6,641 nucleotides of DNA from Mesolinea sp964536465 (GCA_964536465.1 CAZHXQ010000093.1:1-6641), one strand, 5' to 3'; numbered from the stretch's first letter, positions 1 through 6,422 are shown. Numbers and translations: made by a program. The notes: generated by a model not told the origin, from the sequence alone.

Positions 1-875
1 ATGGTGGGGATGGCAGCGCGGCCGCCATAGACATAATCATCATTGAACCAGATGGCTTCAATGTAGTCCAGCACTTCGTTCATCTCGGGTGAGTCAAACT
101 TGAGCTCGCCTGCGACCCATTGGTCATAGGCTTCAGGACCAGCCACACGCAGCATCAGGTCTTCGATCCAGTCGGTCATGGTCCAGCCAGTGGCTGCGCC
201 AGATTCGATACCGATACACCAGGGGGTGTCGCCATCAGATGCGATATCTTCGGTGAGTTGCATCATTTCGTCCCAGGTTTCGGGGACGACGTAACCAGCC
301 TCGTCAAAAGCCTTTTTGGGGTAGAAGACGAAAGATTTACCATTGGCGCGAGCCCAGATTCCAGCGACGATATCGCCATCGGGTCCGGTCATGGTGCCCA
401 AATCTTGCCAGGCCTGGGTGTAGTTGGTCTTGATCCAGTCGGGGTCGATCAGGGTGTTCATATCGATGGCATAACCTTTTTCGACAGCGTATCTTAACAG
501 ACCTGGTTGCGGATAGTCAGCGATATCGGGGGCGTCACCACCATCCAGACGGATGTTGATGTTGGCTTCAAATTCCTTTGAGCCGGTGTATTGAATGTCA
601 ATGCCGGTTGCATCTTCGAAGGCCTTGATGCTGTCGTTGAAAACGACCTCATCCTGGTCAGTGAAGGGGCCAGCCATGGTAACGACCGTGCCTTTGTACA
701 TGCCAGCGTAAGCATTGGCAAGTTCCTGTCCTTGTGGGAGGGGCGCTACGGTATCAACCGGTGTTTCATCATCCACAACAGGTACTTCAGTTGCAGCAGC
801 CTGGCAGGCGCCAAGCAGCATGGTCGCAATCAGCAGAATGGCTAATGTTGACCAAAGAACGTTTTTCTTTTTCAT
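1..875 (-). CDS. Sugar-binding lipoprotein of an ABC importer (family 1 solute-binding protein), C-terminus cut off by window edge
   Basis: Lipid-anchored extracellular receptor that would capture an oligosaccharide or glycoside and hand it to an ABC permease. The start ATG at 875-873 is preceded by AAGGAG five bases upstream. The first 24 residues form a lipoprotein signal: KKK, a hydrophobic run, then the lipobox LGAC with lipidation at Cys24. A flexible acidic/proline spacer follows to about residue 58. The mature domain shows family 1 signatures: TMAGPFTDQDEVVFNDSIKA at 66-85, GGDAPDIADYPQPGLL starting at 112, and a later KSFVFYPKKAFDEAGY segment followed by PETWDEM. The pattern of an F/Y-rich ligand-binding lobe and the PQPGLL word is closest, from memory, to alpha-glucoside-binding AglE-like proteins; the substrate is not proven. 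The 291 complete codons visible have no internal stop; family members are usually 400-450 residues. The gene lies 21 bases behind the LacI-type regulator on the same strand, so it is probably co-transcribed and sugar-induced. Permease genes are expected beyond the left edge. Confidence 0.93.
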   Translation of the reverse strand, partial: MKKKNVLWSTLAILLIATMLLGACQAAATEVPVVDDETPVDTVAPLPQGQELANAYAGMYKGTVVTMAGPFTDQDEVVFNDSIKAFEDATGIDIQYTGSKEFEANINIRLDGGDAPDIADYPQPGLLRYAVEKGYAIDMNTLIDPDWIKTNYTQAWQDLGTMTGPDGDIVAGIWARANGKSFVFYPKKAFDEAGYVVPETWDEMMQLTEDIASDGDTPWCIGIESGAATGWTMTDWIEDLMLRVAGPEAYDQWVAGELKFDSPEMNEVLDYIEAIWFNDDYVYGGRAAIPT

Positions 876-896
876 TTTTTCTCCTTTGAATAGTTA

Positions 897-1985
897 TTAA
901 TTGTCGACACAACTTACAAATTTGGCGGATCTTGTCTTGGTTCTCTTCTTTGTTCTCCTTCCTATCTCGCTTGAAGATTGGCGGATAATTAAGCGCGTGG
1001 GCACGGTGACCGAGCGACACTCGGGCAGCTCGCCACGCATTAACCGGGTAAGTAATTTATACGACCCCACGGCAATCTCCTGTCCCGATACGGCCACTGA
1101 TGTCAGCCTGGGGCTCATATAAGATGCCAGCGGGATGTCGTCAAAACCTACAACAGAAATATCATCCGGAATCGATAGCCCGTTCTCACGGATTGCCGCG
1201 TAAGCGCCCACAGCCAGGTTATCACTGGCCACAAAAACTGCCGTGAATTCCTGTCCGGAATCTAACAGGGAGCGCATCCGCGTGTAGCCACTGTGGGTAT
1301 CAAAGTCACCTTCGCGCACCAGCTGAGGGTCAAATGCGATCCCTGCCTGCTGCAGCGCTTTTTTATAGCCATCCAGCCGTTGGCTGGCGGAGGTAAAGGG
1401 TAAGGTGGCATTGGTAATGCAGGCGATACGTTCGTGGCCCAATTCGATCAGATGATTGATGGCATTCTCAGCCGCTGTCTGATTATCGACATCTACCGAG
1501 TGAAGCGTCGATCCGGGGATGTATCCCATCAGGACCACCGGGATGTCCGATTCTTCCAGGGCGCGAATGCCGCTATCATCTATGCGGGGGGTCATCAAGA
1601 TGATGCCGTCAATGTGATGTGCGCGGGTCAGTTCGAGGTAAGTTTCCAGTTGTTGACCCGGCTCGACCCATTCCAACAACAACCCCTGCGAATTTTGCTT
1701 GAGCACGTCTAACAACCCACCTAAAATTTGGGGCAGAAAGGGGTCAGTAGCAATGTATTGCGGAGCGCGGCTGATTATCAGACCGATTGTTTTGGTTTGG
1801 TTGGAAGCCAACGCGCGGGCGGAAGCGTTGGGATAATAACCGAGCTGCTTGGCAGCGGCACGTACTTTTTCGGCGGTTTGGGGACTGATAGAAAAGCGCG
1901 GATTCTTATTCAAGACGAAAGAGACAGTGGTCCGGGAGACCCCTGCCAGGTCAGCAACGTCCTGACTTGTGATCCGCTTGGTCAT
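897..1985 (-). CDS. LacI-family transcriptional repressor of the sugar-uptake operon
   Basis: DNA-binding repressor that releases its operator when it binds a sugar. The 362-residue protein has an N-terminal helix-turn-helix at residues 5-25 (ITSQDVADLAGVSRTTVSFV), with R18 and T19 in the positions that read the operator in LacI. A hinge helix follows at about 53-61 (NASARALAS); its Leu59 matches the leucine that wedges into a central CpG. A two-lobed periplasmic-binding-protein-like sugar domain runs from about 67 to 338, with typical segments such as VDVDNQTAAENAINHLIELG, FVASDNLAVGAYAAI and ISVVGFDDIPLA. The normal family end (VPTRLIIRQSS) is followed by an extra basic tail of about 24 residues (SEIGRRTKKRTKTRS and on). 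The ATG at 1985 was chosen over an upstream in-frame ATG at 2060 because GAGGAGG lies just before it, the family begins here, and the longer version would overlap the promoter and operator. The gene is followed after 21 bases by the sugar-binding protein gene and is probably autoregulated. Confidence 0.95.
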   Translation of the reverse strand: MTKRITSQDVADLAGVSRTTVSFVLNKNPRFSISPQTAEKVRAAAKQLGYYPNASARALASNQTKTIGLIISRAPQYIATDPFLPQILGGLLDVLKQNSQGLLLEWVEPGQQLETYLELTRAHHIDGIILMTPRIDDSGIRALEESDIPVVLMGYIPGSTLHSVDVDNQTAAENAINHLIELGHERIACITNATLPFTSASQRLDGYKKALQQAGIAFDPQLVREGDFDTHSGYTRMRSLLDSGQEFTAVFVASDNLAVGAYAAIRENGLSIPDDISVVGFDDIPLASYMSPRLTSVAVSGQEIAVGSYKLLTRLMRGELPECRSVTVPTRLIIRQSSSEIGRRTKKRTKTRSAKFVSCVDN

Positions 1986-1987
1986 TT

Positions 1988-1994
1988 CCTCCTC
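1988..1994 (-). promoter_or_regulatory. Ribosome binding site of the LacI-type repressor gene
   Basis: GAGGAGG on the minus strand, two bases before the ATG at 1985 when the whole run is counted, or five if only the first GAGG pairs. It decides the start at 1985 over the in-frame ATG at 2060. Confidence 0.75.
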
Positions 1995-2003
1995 AGTACA
2001 AAG

Positions 2004-2019
2004 ACTAACACGCGTTAGT
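2004..2019 (-). promoter_or_regulatory. LacI-type operator palindrome
   Basis: The 16-bp sequence ACTAACACGCGTTAGT has seven of eight symmetric base pairs and a central CpG, the classic form of a LacI/PurR-type operator. It sits between the predicted transcription start and the repressor's ribosome binding site, at about +6 to +21, where a bound repressor would block transcription. The repressor encoded directly downstream keeps the hinge leucine that intercalates at such a CpG, so autoregulation is the natural reading. Symmetry and position are seen; binding is inferred. Confidence 0.82.
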
Positions 2020-2031
2020 GAATGTATCTTC

Positions 2032-2060
2032 AGTATAACTATTTTAGCGTCAAAAGTCAA
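2032..2060 (-). promoter_or_regulatory. Sigma-70-type promoter of the repressor/sugar-binding operon
   Basis: Reading the minus strand, the -35 box TTGACT (2060-2055) is separated by exactly 17 bases from the -10 box TATACT (2037-2032). Each box differs from the TTGACA/TATAAT consensus by one base. The expected start is near 2025, giving a leader of about 40 bases that contains the operator at 2004-2019. This is the strongest promoter visible in the window. Confidence 0.82.
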
Positions 2061-2245
2061 GAATTTTCACTTCAGTACAAGCAAGCCCGCGCCTGACTGC
2101 GCTGGGGTGGGTTGGAAGTCACCCATTGGCAGAAACAAAAACGGGTTGCCATTACTCGTGACTTAGGCACCCAGCCCCTTGAGCTTTCTGCCAGGTCAGG
2201 CAAATCCTGCTGTCGGCTTGCGCGTCACCCTGACGGGTGATCTCT

Positions 2246-2255
2246 GACAATTGTC
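2246..2255. repeat. Perfect 10-bp palindrome GACAATTGTC
   Basis: A self-complementary decamer in the non-coding stretch between the glycosidase remnant and the sugar operon promoter. A short hairpin, TCACCC-TGAC-GGGTGA, lies just to its left at 2225-2240. Neither has a run of T on either side as an intrinsic terminator would. They may be regulatory sites left from the decayed gene or chance. The rest of 2061-2274 shows no convincing gene, promoter or RNA. Confidence 0.3.
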
Positions 2256-2274
2256 TGCCCCAAAGCCACAAGAT

Positions 2275-2523
2275 TTAATTTGTGAGCAGTGGCTCGAAAC
2301 GCAGAAAGTCAAAATAGGTGTCAAATTCATCGTCTTTGTGGTAGGAATCCCCTTCGCCGGCATTCAAAAAGAGCTTATCACCCGCCGCGTAACCTTCCGA
2401 TTCGCCCAGATAGATCCAATCCACTCCATTTTCCGAATAATAAAAGGTGTAGTTTAAACCTGACATGTCAATCCGCAGGTAAACCGGGCCCGAGAAGCGA
2501 ATTTGGTCAGAGAACTTGATCGG
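2275..2523 (-). pseudogene. 3' remnant of a glycosidase-like gene (GH43-type C-terminal concanavalin-like domain)
   Basis: An 82-codon open stretch on the minus strand, ending in TAA at 2277-2275 and bounded upstream by an in-frame TAA at 2526-2524. The peptide begins PIKFSDQIRFSGPVYLRIDM, continues with a YTFYYSENGVDWIYLG segment, and ends with DTYFDFLRFEPLL. The order of a VYLRI strand, a FYYS.DG.W-like strand and a final FDxFRFE-like strand matches, from memory, the closing strands of the jelly-roll domain at the C-terminus of GH43 beta-xylosidases and arabinofuranosidases, or related DUF1349 domains. The only internal ATG, at 2466, lies within the domain and has no good ribosome binding site. 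No catalytic domain is present upstream, where the hcp control region begins. It is best read as the tail of a deleted glycosidase gene, consistent with the sugar-uptake locus beside it. A small real gene is less likely. Confidence 0.6.
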
Positions 2524-2542
2524 TTACCACAATCAGTGGTAA
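2524..2542. promoter_or_regulatory. Perfect inverted repeat upstream of hcp, candidate operator
   Basis: TTACCAC-AATCA-GTGGTAA: two perfectly complementary 7-base arms around a 5-base centre, 71 bases before the hcp start codon. It does not match the motifs I recall for HcpR (TTGAC-N4-GTCAA), FNR (TTGAT-N4-ATCAA) or NsrR, so the cognate regulator is unknown. If the start of transcription is near 2583, the centre lies near -50. It also abuts the broken end of the glycosidase remnant, so it could instead mark that junction. Confidence 0.5.
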
Positions 2543-2570
2543 ATATCACACTCTAATGACTTTTCACAGG

Positions 2571-2576
2571 TAGAAT
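2571..2576 (+). promoter_or_regulatory. Candidate -10 box of hcp
   Basis: TAGAAT matches the -10 consensus at five of six positions, 36 bases before the hcp ATG. No good -35 box lies 16-18 bases upstream, which would fit a promoter that needs an activator, possibly at the inverted repeat 2524-2542. ACAGGT (2566-2571) and ACCTGT (2595-2600) form a further inverted repeat around the expected start. Confidence 0.4.
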
Positions 2577-2600
2577 AAAGACTGAAACCGTCAAACCTGT

Positions 2601-2606
2601 AAGGAG
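2601..2606 (+). promoter_or_regulatory. Ribosome binding site of hcp
   Basis: AAGGAG, six bases before the ATG at 2613. This spacing favours 2613 over a TTG at 2607, which touches the site, and over the ATG at 2622, where many family members begin (MFCYQC). Confidence 0.8.
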
Positions 2607-2612
2607 TTGTTA

Positions 2613-4295
2613 ATGACTACAATGTTTTGTTATCAGTGCCAGGAGGCCATGCGGAATGTCGGCTGCAATACCCGCAAAGGCATCTGCGGCAAGCCTGCCG
2701 ATGTCGCCCGCCTGCAGGATCTCTTGATTTATCTGCTCAAAGGAATCTCCTTTTGGGGAACCCGCGGTCGCGGCATGGGTGTGCATGACGATGAGGCCGA
2801 TCTTTTCGTCGCCAAAGCGCTGTTTTCAACCATTACCAACGCCAATTTTGATGCCGACCGCTTTGTCGAGCTTATCGGACAGGCAATCAGGCTGCGCGAT
2901 AATCTGCGCCAGCGCGCCCAGGCGCGTTGCAACGAATTGCATCATTCCACCTGCAGCGATAGCGGCCCCGATTGGGCTGGCTGGCACCCTCAAAACTATG
3001 AGATCGAGACCCTGCTGGCCAAGGCTGAAACCATCGGCATCATGGATGACCCCAACCTGGACCCGGACGTCCGTTCCCTGCGTGAATTGATCATCTATGG
3101 TCTCAAAGGCATGGCAGCCTATTACGATCACGCTCACCTGATCGGCGCCCACGATGAGAGCATCGCCGCTTTCATGCAGGAAGCCCTGGAAGCCACTACC
3201 AACGACAAGTTGGGCCTTAGCGAACTGCTCGCCATGGTGCTCAAGACAGGCGAATTTGGTGTGAAAACCATGGCCCTCTTAGACCAGGCCAACACTTCCC
3301 GTTATGGCAACCCTGAACCCACCCAGGTAAATATCGGCGTGGTGCCGGGCCCGGGCATCCTGATCAGCGGGCATGACCTGCTCGACCTGGAAGAACTTTT
3401 GCAGCAAACTGAAGGCAGCGGGGTCAATATCTATACCCACGGTGAAATGCTGCCTACCAACGCCTATCCCGAATTGAAAAAATACCCTCACCTGGTCGGT
3501 AACTACGGCGGTTCATGGTGGCTGCAGGATAAGGAATTCGCTTCCTTTAATGGACCCATCCTGATGACCACCAACTGCATTACCCCGGTCAGGGATGCTT
3601 ACAAAGACCGCATCTTCACAACCGGCATGACTGGTTATCCTGGAGTTCCTCATATCGCCGACCGCCAGAACGGTGAGCAGAAAGATTTTTCAGAGATCAT
3701 CGCGCTTGCCAAGACCTGCCCGGACCCCCAACAGCTGGAAACCGGCACAATACCCATCGGTTACGCTCACCACACCGTTTTGAGCGTCGCGGATAAAGTC
3801 ATTGAAGCGGTCAAATCCGGGGCAATCTCGCGCTTTGTGGTTATGGGTGGCTGTGATGGACGTCAAAAGAACCGACAATACTTTACTGATGTAGCCTTGG
3901 CACTTCCGCAAGACAGCATTATCCTGACCGCGGGCTGCGCGAAATATCGCTACAACAAACTTGGGTTGGGCGATATCGGCGGCATCCCGCGTGTTTTAGA
4001 TGCCGGTCAGTGCAACGACAGCTACTCGCTGGTCCTGATCGCTCAGGCATTGGCAAAGGCTTTTGATTGTTCCGTCAATGAATTGCCGCTGTCTTTTGAT
4101 ATCGCCTGGTATGAGCAGAAGGCGGTCATTGTTTTGCTGGCGCTGTTGTTTTTGGGCGTCAAAAAAATCCGCCTCGGACCGACTCTGCCGCCTTTCATTA
4201 CTCCCAACATTGTCGAAATTTTGGTCAGTAGTTTTGACCTCAAACCTATCGGCACTGCTCAAGCAGACGTCAAAGCCATGATGGTAGGGGGATAG
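2613..4295 (+). CDS. hcp: Hybrid cluster protein (hydroxylamine reductase / nitric oxide reductase, prismane protein)
   Basis: Cytoplasmic iron-sulfur enzyme of anaerobes. The family reduces hydroxylamine to ammonia in vitro and acts as a nitric oxide reductase in nitrosative-stress defence. The 560 residues match the usual class I length (about 550). Cys6, Cys9, Cys18 and Cys25 (C-X2-C-X8-C-X6-C) would hold the N-terminal 4Fe-4S cluster. All expected ligands of the hybrid 4Fe-2S-2O cluster are present: His254 (SGHDLLDLE), Glu278 (YTHGEML), Cys322 (TTNCITP), Cys414 (VMGGCDGRQKN, the persulfide cysteine position), Cys442 (TAGCAKYRYN), Cys467 (DAGQCNDSYS), Glu501 and Lys503 (WYEQKAV). The spacing between ligands closely follows the Desulfovibrio protein, so the enzyme should be intact. 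It begins at the ATG at 2613 with a well-placed AAGGAG. A strong terminator follows, and no reductase partner (Hcr) is in the window, so it appears monocistronic and would use another electron donor. It is unrelated in function to the sugar locus on its left. Confidence 0.97.
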   Translation: MTTMFCYQCQEAMRNVGCNTRKGICGKPADVARLQDLLIYLLKGISFWGTRGRGMGVHDDEADLFVAKALFSTITNANFDADRFVELIGQAIRLRDNLRQRAQARCNELHHSTCSDSGPDWAGWHPQNYEIETLLAKAETIGIMDDPNLDPDVRSLRELIIYGLKGMAAYYDHAHLIGAHDESIAAFMQEALEATTNDKLGLSELLAMVLKTGEFGVKTMALLDQANTSRYGNPEPTQVNIGVVPGPGILISGHDLLDLEELLQQTEGSGVNIYTHGEMLPTNAYPELKKYPHLVGNYGGSWWLQDKEFASFNGPILMTTNCITPVRDAYKDRIFTTGMTGYPGVPHIADRQNGEQKDFSEIIALAKTCPDPQQLETGTIPIGYAHHTVLSVADKVIEAVKSGAISRFVVMGGCDGRQKNRQYFTDVALALPQDSIILTAGCAKYRYNKLGLGDIGGIPRVLDAGQCNDSYSLVLIAQALAKAFDCSVNELPLSFDIAWYEQKAVIVLLALLFLGVKKIRLGPTLPPFITPNIVEILVSSFDLKPIGTAQADVKAMMVGG

Positions 4296-4317
4296 AAAAT
4301 TTCATCCTTTGTGTGTC

Positions 4318-4347
4318 AACAGGCGGAGTAAACTCCGCCTGTTTTTG
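4318..4347 (+). terminator. Rho-independent terminator of hcp
   Basis: A GC-rich perfect stem, AACAGGCGGAG / CTCCGCCTGTT, closes a TAAA loop (centre near 4330) and runs directly into a stretch of T (GTTTTTG). It lies 22 bases after the hcp stop codon. This is a strong canonical terminator separating hcp from the lipoprotein gene. Confidence 0.93.
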
Positions 4348-4357
4348 TAATTTTTAG

Positions 4358-4363
4358 TATAAT
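4358..4363 (+). promoter_or_regulatory. Candidate -10 box for the downstream lipoprotein gene
   Basis: A perfect TATAAT about 98 bases before the lipoprotein start. At the required spacing the -35 region falls in the hcp terminator stem and has no consensus match. A second weak candidate is TATACA at 4416-4421. The gene must have its own promoter somewhere in 4344-4460 because of the terminator, but the exact site is uncertain. Confidence 0.35.
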
Positions 4364-4460
4364 AACAATCACTCCCAGTAGAAGAGCAACTATAGCTCAG
4401 TCACAATTCTTCTTTTATACAAGTTTCAACCACCTTAAGACAATCAGAGGGAGAAAACGG

Positions 4461-6194
4461 ATGAATTCCTACCCAGTTTTTAGACCGCTCTCAAAGAAAG
4501 CGATCAACGCTTCAATTTCATTTTTGCTGACCACAGCCATGCTGCTCAGCCTATTTGCCTGCGCCAAGCCTGAAGTGGAGCAGACGATTACGACCTCAGA
4601 GCAAATCGAGCAGGTCCAGGAGGTCTTTGTTGAGCGGGAGGCAGAGCCCGAAGCCCTGCAGAAAGCAAACGAAGCCACCGCTCTGGCTTTAAGATATTAC
4701 ATTTACGCCCGCTTGAAAACGGAAGAACTTGTGGGAGCAGACTTCGAAACTTTGGCAAAGGGCCAGTTTGCCGCCATGATGACTGACCTGGTTTCAATCT
4801 GGGAAACTGCCGATTTGCTCACTGCCGCTGCCGAGATGACCACTGGTCAGGTGGTGTTCTTGTTGGAGAACCAAATTGCCAACTTGACAGCGCCTTCCAT
4901 CCAACTGGCAGCTCACGTCCAGCCCAAAGGTCAGGTCATTTTGGAGACCCCGCCAGCCGATGGCGCCGGCGCGGTGGTCGACCAGCAAACCTGGGCAGAA
5001 AATCTGACAAAGCAGTATGATGCCCTCAGGGGTGGGCAGCGTTACCATCAGCTGGCCCAACAGCTGGGAACCGACACGAAAACTGCTGTCGAGAAAATGG
5101 CAATGGCACAGAAAATTATCCAAAACGCGGCAGCTTTAGAGGAAGCCGAAGCAGAGGTCGGCGCCTATACACGCAGCATCAACATTGTCGAGGGCTACAA
5201 AACAACCAGCAAGGTGGGCTTATTTGTGGGTGCGACTATTGCCACAGGCGGCGGAACTTTGGCCACGCTGGCAGGCAGCAGCATGTCACTGCCGGTTGCG
5301 GGTGCGGTGATCGTTGGCGGTGTGGACTGCATCGTCGACGTTGGCACGACCGCCAGCTCTATCATCCTGGGAGAAGATCATCAGGTCACGGTGGATTTTG
5401 CCAAGGCCGGGGATGTCATCCAACCCATATCGATGGTGATGAGCCTGGTCACAATGGATCCCAGCTCTGCGGTTGAGCAGGTAGCCTTCTTAGGGGAAGC
5501 GATGATGGAGTGGAGCAACCCAGGCAAAATCACCGGGATTGCGGTCGATATCAGCAAAAAAGGCACCTCAATGATCTGGGCACGCCTGATCGAACTGGCA
5601 AATGCAAGCGCCCCTGATGTCAAAATGCAATTGGAAGGGATGAAACTATCATTACCAAAAGAAGAAGGCGTGGACCTTTCAGAGCTGATCCTGGCTAACA
5701 CGATTGACGCTCAAGCAGCGCTGGAGAGATTGCGTGAGCTAAGCGGTCAGCCACCTGACGTGGCCCAGGATGACCAAGGGCAGAGCGCCGAGCCTGAGGT
5801 AACCGACACGGATGACGAAGACACCGGCACTCTGACCGGAGAACAACCGCCCGAAACTCCCGAAGGCGCCCTGACCGCGGAAGCGATGGCCGGCAATTAC
5901 AGCGGAGTGGCGGTACTGCAGTTTCTCGCCGAAGATGTCGAAGGTCCTGACAGTATGGATATCTCCCTGCAACTCAATGAGTACGGATCAGGTGTCATCA
6001 ATGTGGGTGGGTACGGGGGCGAAGCTTCAGCCGCGGGCGTCAATGTCACTTTTTCTGTGGCGAGCGAGGGCGCGGTGATCCGAGGTGAAGGCGTGGCCAG
6101 CGCCAGCGGTGGACAAATTGCCTTCAGCGGGTCTTTTTCGGTGGTATTTATGGGCACCGTCATTGCTTCCTACAGTTGGACGGCGGCAAAATAG
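4461..6194 (+). CDS. Large multidomain lipoprotein of unknown function
   Basis: I do not recognise the family. The 577-residue product starts at an ATG with AGAGGGAG seven bases upstream. A lipoprotein signal ends in the lipobox LFAC, with lipidation expected at Cys34 followed by AKPEVEQ, so the protein should be anchored on the outside of the cytoplasmic membrane. Residues about 35-250 look mostly helical, with an Ala/Glu/Gln-rich stretch (AAALEEAEAEVGAYTR) near 223-238 that could be a coiled coil. Residues 252-304 are strikingly hydrophobic and rich in Gly, Ala, Ser and Thr (GLFVGATIATGGGTLATLAG, then VAGAVIVGGVDCIVDVG), suggesting a glycine-zipper or a membrane-inserting hairpin. A second helical part follows to about 428. 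Residues 429-475 form an acidic, Pro/Thr-rich linker (TDTDDEDTG). The last 100 residues alternate short beta strands (AGNYSGVAVLQ, GSGVINVGGYGG, FSGSFSVVFMG, SYSWTAAK) like a small beta-barrel or lipocalin-like domain. It stands alone between a terminator and a gene-free region. Confidence 0.88.
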   Translation: MNSYPVFRPLSKKAINASISFLLTTAMLLSLFACAKPEVEQTITTSEQIEQVQEVFVEREAEPEALQKANEATALALRYYIYARLKTEELVGADFETLAKGQFAAMMTDLVSIWETADLLTAAAEMTTGQVVFLLENQIANLTAPSIQLAAHVQPKGQVILETPPADGAGAVVDQQTWAENLTKQYDALRGGQRYHQLAQQLGTDTKTAVEKMAMAQKIIQNAAALEEAEAEVGAYTRSINIVEGYKTTSKVGLFVGATIATGGGTLATLAGSSMSLPVAGAVIVGGVDCIVDVGTTASSIILGEDHQVTVDFAKAGDVIQPISMVMSLVTMDPSSAVEQVAFLGEAMMEWSNPGKITGIAVDISKKGTSMIWARLIELANASAPDVKMQLEGMKLSLPKEEGVDLSELILANTIDAQAALERLRELSGQPPDVAQDDQGQSAEPEVTDTDDEDTGTLTGEQPPETPEGALTAEAMAGNYSGVAVLQFLAEDVEGPDSMDISLQLNEYGSGVINVGGYGGEASAAGVNVTFSVASEGAVIRGEGVASASGGQIAFSGSFSVVFMGTVIASYSWTAAK

Positions 6195-6386
6195 ACTGGA
6201 AGAGAAGCCGCCCTGCAGGTCAATCAGGCGGCATGCCTACACATGCCTCCTGAGGGTAGAGAACAAAAAAACGAATATTTGCTTTGTTTCCTGGCAAGCC
6301 AAAATTTTTTGCCTGCAATCAGCGCAAACAATTGCAGCAGGTATCCAGGCGGCAATGGTTGAGCCTTAGTTTTCTGATTAGGTTAA

Positions 6387-6422
6387 AAGAAGGGCTGAAT
6401 AATCCAGCCCTTCTTGTTCCTT
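6387..6422 (+). terminator. Bidirectional Rho-independent terminator
   Basis: A perfect 11-bp stem, AAGAAGGGCTG / CAGCCCTTCTT, with the 7-base loop AATAATC. The plus strand continues TTCTTGTTCCTT, a moderate U-tract. Read on the minus strand the stem is followed by TTTTAACC. It lies 192 bases beyond the lipoprotein stop codon, so it either ends that transcript or ends a separate small RNA from 6195-6386. It may also serve a leftward transcript from beyond the right edge. Confidence 0.8.

Noticed and set aside
120..497. 125-codon plus-strand open frame
   Set aside because: It lies antisense within the sugar-binding protein gene, whose frame has clear family motifs; it has no recognisable domain of its own.
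1986..2060. Extension of the LacI-type gene to an in-frame ATG at 2060
   Set aside because: The extra 25 residues do not resemble the family start, the stretch overlaps the promoter and operator, and the ATG at 1985 has a strong ribosome binding site.
2225..2240. Hairpin TCACCC-TGAC-GGGTGA as a terminator of the glycosidase remnant
   Set aside because: There is no T-run after the stem on either strand and the stem is only six pairs, so I do not call it a terminator.
2061..2274. Possible gene or promoter between the sugar operon and the glycosidase remnant
   Set aside because: Only short frames without start signals are present, and no paired -35/-10 boxes reading rightward were seen.
2607..2612. 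TTG at 2607 as the hcp start
   Set aside because: It directly touches the AAGGAG site, leaving no spacer, whereas the ATG at 2613 has six bases.
2826..3152. 108-codon minus-strand open frame within hcp
   Set aside because: It is antisense to a gene with complete catalytic ligands and has no family resemblance.
6195..6386. Possible tRNA in the non-coding stretch after the lipoprotein
   Set aside because: I found no cloverleaf, no TTCGA-type T-arm and no acceptor-stem pairing.
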